The notes under the pieces are model-generated. The model worked only from the letters and a program-made list of their open reading frames with translations. It was not told the DNA's origin and searched no databases. Shown here piece after piece: positions 60,060 through 64,000 of a DNA stretch of 64,000 nt. The position numbers and the translations under genes were made by a program. The DNA is from Patagioenas fasciata (Eukaryota > Chordata > Aves > Columbiformes > Columbidae). The stretch covers positions 76,932,398-76,996,397 of the forward strand of contig NC_092521.1 of NCBI RefSeq assembly GCF_037038585.1, in the 5' to 3' direction. Position 1 is the stretch's first letter; each line of letters opens with the position of its first letter.

Positions 60060-63000
60060 CTAAAACAAAAAAAAAGACAAAAATGAGAGCAAGAAAGCAA
60101 AAATAATTCGACAACACAAATTATTAAGAGAAAATAAAGGTAAATACAATCTGCAGAAAGTAGTTCAATAACTTCTGTAAATAACATTGGCATCCTTGCC
60201 TAAAGGAGAAAGTAGAAAAAAAGCAAAAGCAATGTTCCAGTGCAGAATGGCTCTTAACCCACTATGTGTTATTAAGCTGAGAATTAAGAGAAATACCAAA
60301 AAACAAAGTTATTAAATTACAAGCAACCTTGACAGTTAGGTCCTGACTCCCATGTCATGTTTGTTTTTCTCCCATGCCACTCTCTCAGCACTGGTGTGAA
60401 GCACTACGGCTTCAGATGTTACTCTTTCTCCTGATATGGGGCCATCACACCCATCTTCATGGGGAATCCCATGCTGGTTTCTCTGAATTATGTGATGTGT
60501 AGGGACGACAGCACTGCTACAGAAAAGCAGATTGTTCCGTGCTTCTCTCTGTGCCGGTGCCTGCAAACTAATCTGCAGTTTTGGTAGCAGCACAACAGTT
60601 GTTCTGGGAGCAGAGGTATTTGGCACAGTTGAAGGACTGCAGTATGGATTTCTAAATTAGGTTCCAATGCCTTTGGCTCATATGCCCTTGAAAGGAATTG
60701 CAAGAAAATAAGCAGATATGTAAATCTCATTCAAAATATGTGAGGGTATTTGGTTTTGTCCCTTTTCCAAAAATAGTAATTACAGAGAGTGAGCTAATAG
60801 CTGTGTTAGAGAGATTAAAGTCAAAAGTTGTTCCGACTCTTCCGTGTCAGGAGCCTGGAATGGACTCTGTGCAAAAAGTTGAATGTGATCCTGTAATTAA
60901 AAGTAGTGTTATAATGCATTTATACAAGGAATCTAATTAAGTCTGCAGAGGCAGTGTTAATAGCAGCATTTCCTAGCCATGTACTGACTTTTATCCTCAA
61001 TGATACAGCACGCACACCTGCATATATATTATGACTGTTTCAGCTTCATTATTTCTACATCACCCTATTATTTCTGTTTGCTCTGTAACACATACTTCAG
61101 ATATCTAGTCTTCACGGAAGTGTGGTAAATTCTGTTAGAAATGTAAACCTTCCTCAGCTCTCCATTAGCCACAGCAGCAGAGAGCTAGGTTTCACTGAGT
61201 AATGGGAAATTTTGCCTAGGCAATACAGGCTCATTTGGAACCACAGTGCACACAGACTGAAGAAGTCAATGCCACAGAGTCTCACTGCTTGCTTGTGCTT
61301 TACACATTTCCCAGCTTGCGTGATTAACGCAGGCTCAATAACAGCACTTAGATTTTATATGCATTTAGATTGCCTTATACCTAAGATAATCAGCCTTCCC
61401 AATGTATATTGCAGGGACATGTTCTTCCTCATCCTCTCTCAACTCTGGGGCTGCTGTCACCAGGTCTGACAGGGCCAGCACTGAGTTTGAACAGATATGC
61501 TTGATTACATCTGTAACTCCTGGCTGATAGAGCATGGTGTAGAGATACAGGAACAGCATGAATGTGGCTTTACTGCTAGAATCAAGCTGCTTCAGTAATA
61601 GCCATGAGGTGGATGATCTCACTTCATGAGTAAATCCCTTGTGCTGATAACTGAGAGCTGCTCAACTTTGTTGATTATTCTCCCACCTTTCTCAACATCT
61701 GAATGTCTGGGTTGGTGCTACAAAGTGTAAAGTAGCTTGATCTTCAGTGCTAAGATTGGCATTGTATGAAAGTGGAAGTTGTAACATGCATGGGAGAGTA
61801 TGTCCTAGTTTAAGCTCCCAGTAATAGGCCTGAACATGCTTGAGAGATGTCCGTTTATGCAAAAGTACTTCCTACCTCTTCTTTTTTAACCTAAGATGAA
61901 TGAGCTTGTCGATGTGCAAGAGGCTGTCTGGAGAATTCACTGACACTCCCAAAGACAGCTAACATCACTGGCTTCTGAGATGGTAGCCACAATCCTACCC
62001 CAGAAAGGTCTTCCCTCAGAAGGGCACAACCTATGGTGTCCCCACAAGGAAGTTGTGTTTAGGAGGCATTAAATTTTGCAATAGTTGTGGAACAGCTTAC
62101 TGCCTATTACTTACTGCCTGTTAGTTGCTTCCCATAAATCATTTCTTTGGCCTGTCTTGACTGATGCCTAGCCAGCTGGCTCTCCTCCAGGCACCAGGCT
62201 GTGGAGAACGTTAGTAAATAGTCAGCCACACCTGAACTGCTTAGAAGTCTTTGATGGGATCCTGTTTAGTCAGATTTATTTGTTCCCACCCGCTTTGTCC
62301 CACACAACACTGTGTGTCAAAGCAACAAGCCAGGATATTTCCTACCTTTCCTGTCTCACCTCATTCTCTCTTCCCACTAATTACATCCTTACACTTTTCC
62401 TTTTCCTGCTTTCCCCATGGCACGGTTCCAAATAAGCAGAATCTCACCTTTACGCCCCGTTCCTCATCGCTGAGCTCCAGTACAGGAGAGACATGGAGCC
62501 TGGCACAAAGCTGGGAACAGAGGAAAAACTGACTGCTGCTAGTAGGGAAAAAAAGAGTATTATCCTGAGTCTGCTGACATCTTTCTGCTCATGAAGGGAA
62601 GGCCGCCTTATAGCTTCTGCTTCTTGCCGGTGGTTCTGCTCTTTCTTGGGTCTTCTCAGTACCATTTACTTTTTGTGCAATAATATAAAAACTGATAAGA
62701 GTCATTTACTATTATCACAAGGCAAAGGTGGGTTCCCTGGGTGGCAGAACAGACCTGAACTACTACATTTTTAGGGAGCAACAAATCACATAGTTAAATC
62801 CTGCAGAGTTTTAGTTTTCTACAGGAAAATACAAATCCTTACTTGGGAAGTGGGGCTGAAAATCTTTAAAAAACAAACAGGTAAAACAGGGGCAAAGATA
62901 GCCCTAAGGATAATCCCCACTTCTGAGAAAGTAAGTATGAGCACATAATCTCAAAGTTCCATGCTTTTTGCCAGCATGTTGGACTGATGATATCAAGATA

Positions 63001-64000
63001 TGACATCTCTGCTCTTCTCCTGGGTCCAGCGATAACCTTTTAAACTCTAGTAGTATTTAATTCAACAGCAAGTGCTCCAATGGACCAAATAAGGAAAATA
63101 ATGGAAATTAATTGCCGTAAGGACAAAAGAAATTATTATGGTACTTTAAAATCATCTTGCTACTGATGGACATAAAATGATTACCACTGTCCTCAGAAGT
63201 GTTGCTGTGACACAGCTTGCAGCAAACACTCAAAATACAATCCAGTCTTTTCTAAAGTTGACACCTTTTATCCTCACCTTACCCACTCCCTAACACTTGT
63301 TTTTGTGCATTTTTTTACTGAAACAAAAACTAAAGTCTCTCTTTAAAGGAGTGTTTTTTGCTGAATGTTTTGTGCCTTTTCTAAAAGCTATAGCTAACTG
63401 CTTAGCAATTTCAGATTTCTCCCTTTCAAAACAGCTAAAGTAGATAGTCTTTCTCTGCTGACAACTCAATCTTTGTGGACCAGCTTGCCATCACATACCT
63501 GGAGTGCAGGATCCTGTTTTAAACCAGCTTGCTGCTTCTGCTCAGAGAGATACCAGCTAGATTTCTCTAAACGCAAGAAGAAGAAAACCAGTTCTGCTGA
63601 CAGTTGTGCTGTTGCTGCTTCTCATCCGGCTTCCACGTGCTCTTCAACTCTTCTGGAGACTTTGGGATTGGGAGGTGAGGAGGAGAGGCTTAGCACAGGA
63701 GTCATCCAGACTGGAAGGGGTGGGGACAAATCATGCAGAGAGGCAGGGTGCAGTAGGCTGCACATCAATCACCTTTTACTCCACCTTTTATTTATTTATT
63801 ATTTAAGGAGTTTAGAAAGCAAGATACACATAAACACTACACTGCACTTATTTTTTTCATCTCTTTAAATAAGTGTCATTCCTAACAAATAGTAGAGAAG
63901 TTGAAACAAGGCTTCTGAATGTTATTGTTGGCACACTTCAGTTTTCTGGGAAAATTTCCCTTCCAGATCAGTACACTAGAAAGCAAATTATGTTTGTGAT
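60060..64000. other. Upstream flank of copy F, no gene seen
   Basis: About 3.9 kb of non-coding-looking sequence. Moderately long open frames (for example 60336-60626 minus and 63473-63868 plus) have no recognisable domains and no family relation. A first exon of copy F should lie here or beyond the window, but I cannot pick it out. Confidence 0.4.

Overview
The window looks like bird (or at least sauropsid) genomic DNA. It holds compact multi-exon genes, CR1 LINE tails ending in ATTCTATGATTCT-type repeats, an avian ERVL-like LTR scrap, no SINEs and little other repeat content. I recognise one gene family: CMBL (carboxymethylenebutenolidase homolog), a cytosolic dienelactone-hydrolase-fold enzyme of about 245 residues. 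The family occurs here seven times.

Layout: positions 1-24,800 are two nearly identical 12-12.8 kb tandem units, A and B. Each carries an intact five-coding-exon CMBL gene on the minus strand, a 5'-truncated CR1 just upstream of exon 2, and a GC-richer block about 5 kb further upstream that could be the non-coding first exon. A third unit, C (about 24,820-34,263), has the same gene with a 1-bp insertion in exon 3, and it lacks the CR1. The outer 5.6 kb of C (28,645-34,263) is repeated in opposite orientation at 41,433-47,054, forming a large palindrome. The right arm carries exons 2-3 only (copy D, plus strand). The 7.2 kb between the arms holds copy G (plus strand, exons 3-6, a pseudogene with a stop just after the nucleophile), then an inverted copy of the candidate first-exon block, then a second rearranged piece of the A/B upstream region. 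To the right of the palindrome lies a lone decayed exon 2 (copy E, minus). About 7 kb further on is copy F (54,750-60,051, minus), a complete but divergent gene whose nucleophile codon reads Ser instead of Cys (GFSWGG).

The intact copies A, B and F keep identical exon phases (last four coding exons 108, 143, 92 and 180 nt). A and B encode proteins that differ at one residue (V51I). Unit C is a mosaic: tracts around exons 2 and 3 match A/B almost perfectly, while neighbouring tracts and arm partner D do not, which suggests gene conversion. The window therefore records repeated duplication, inversion, conversion and decay of a xenobiotic/ester hydrolase gene, with one paralogue that may have changed catalytic chemistry. 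I see no other protein-coding gene, RNA gene or whole mobile element. The flanks at 48-54.7 kb and 60-64 kb are intergenic as far as I can tell.
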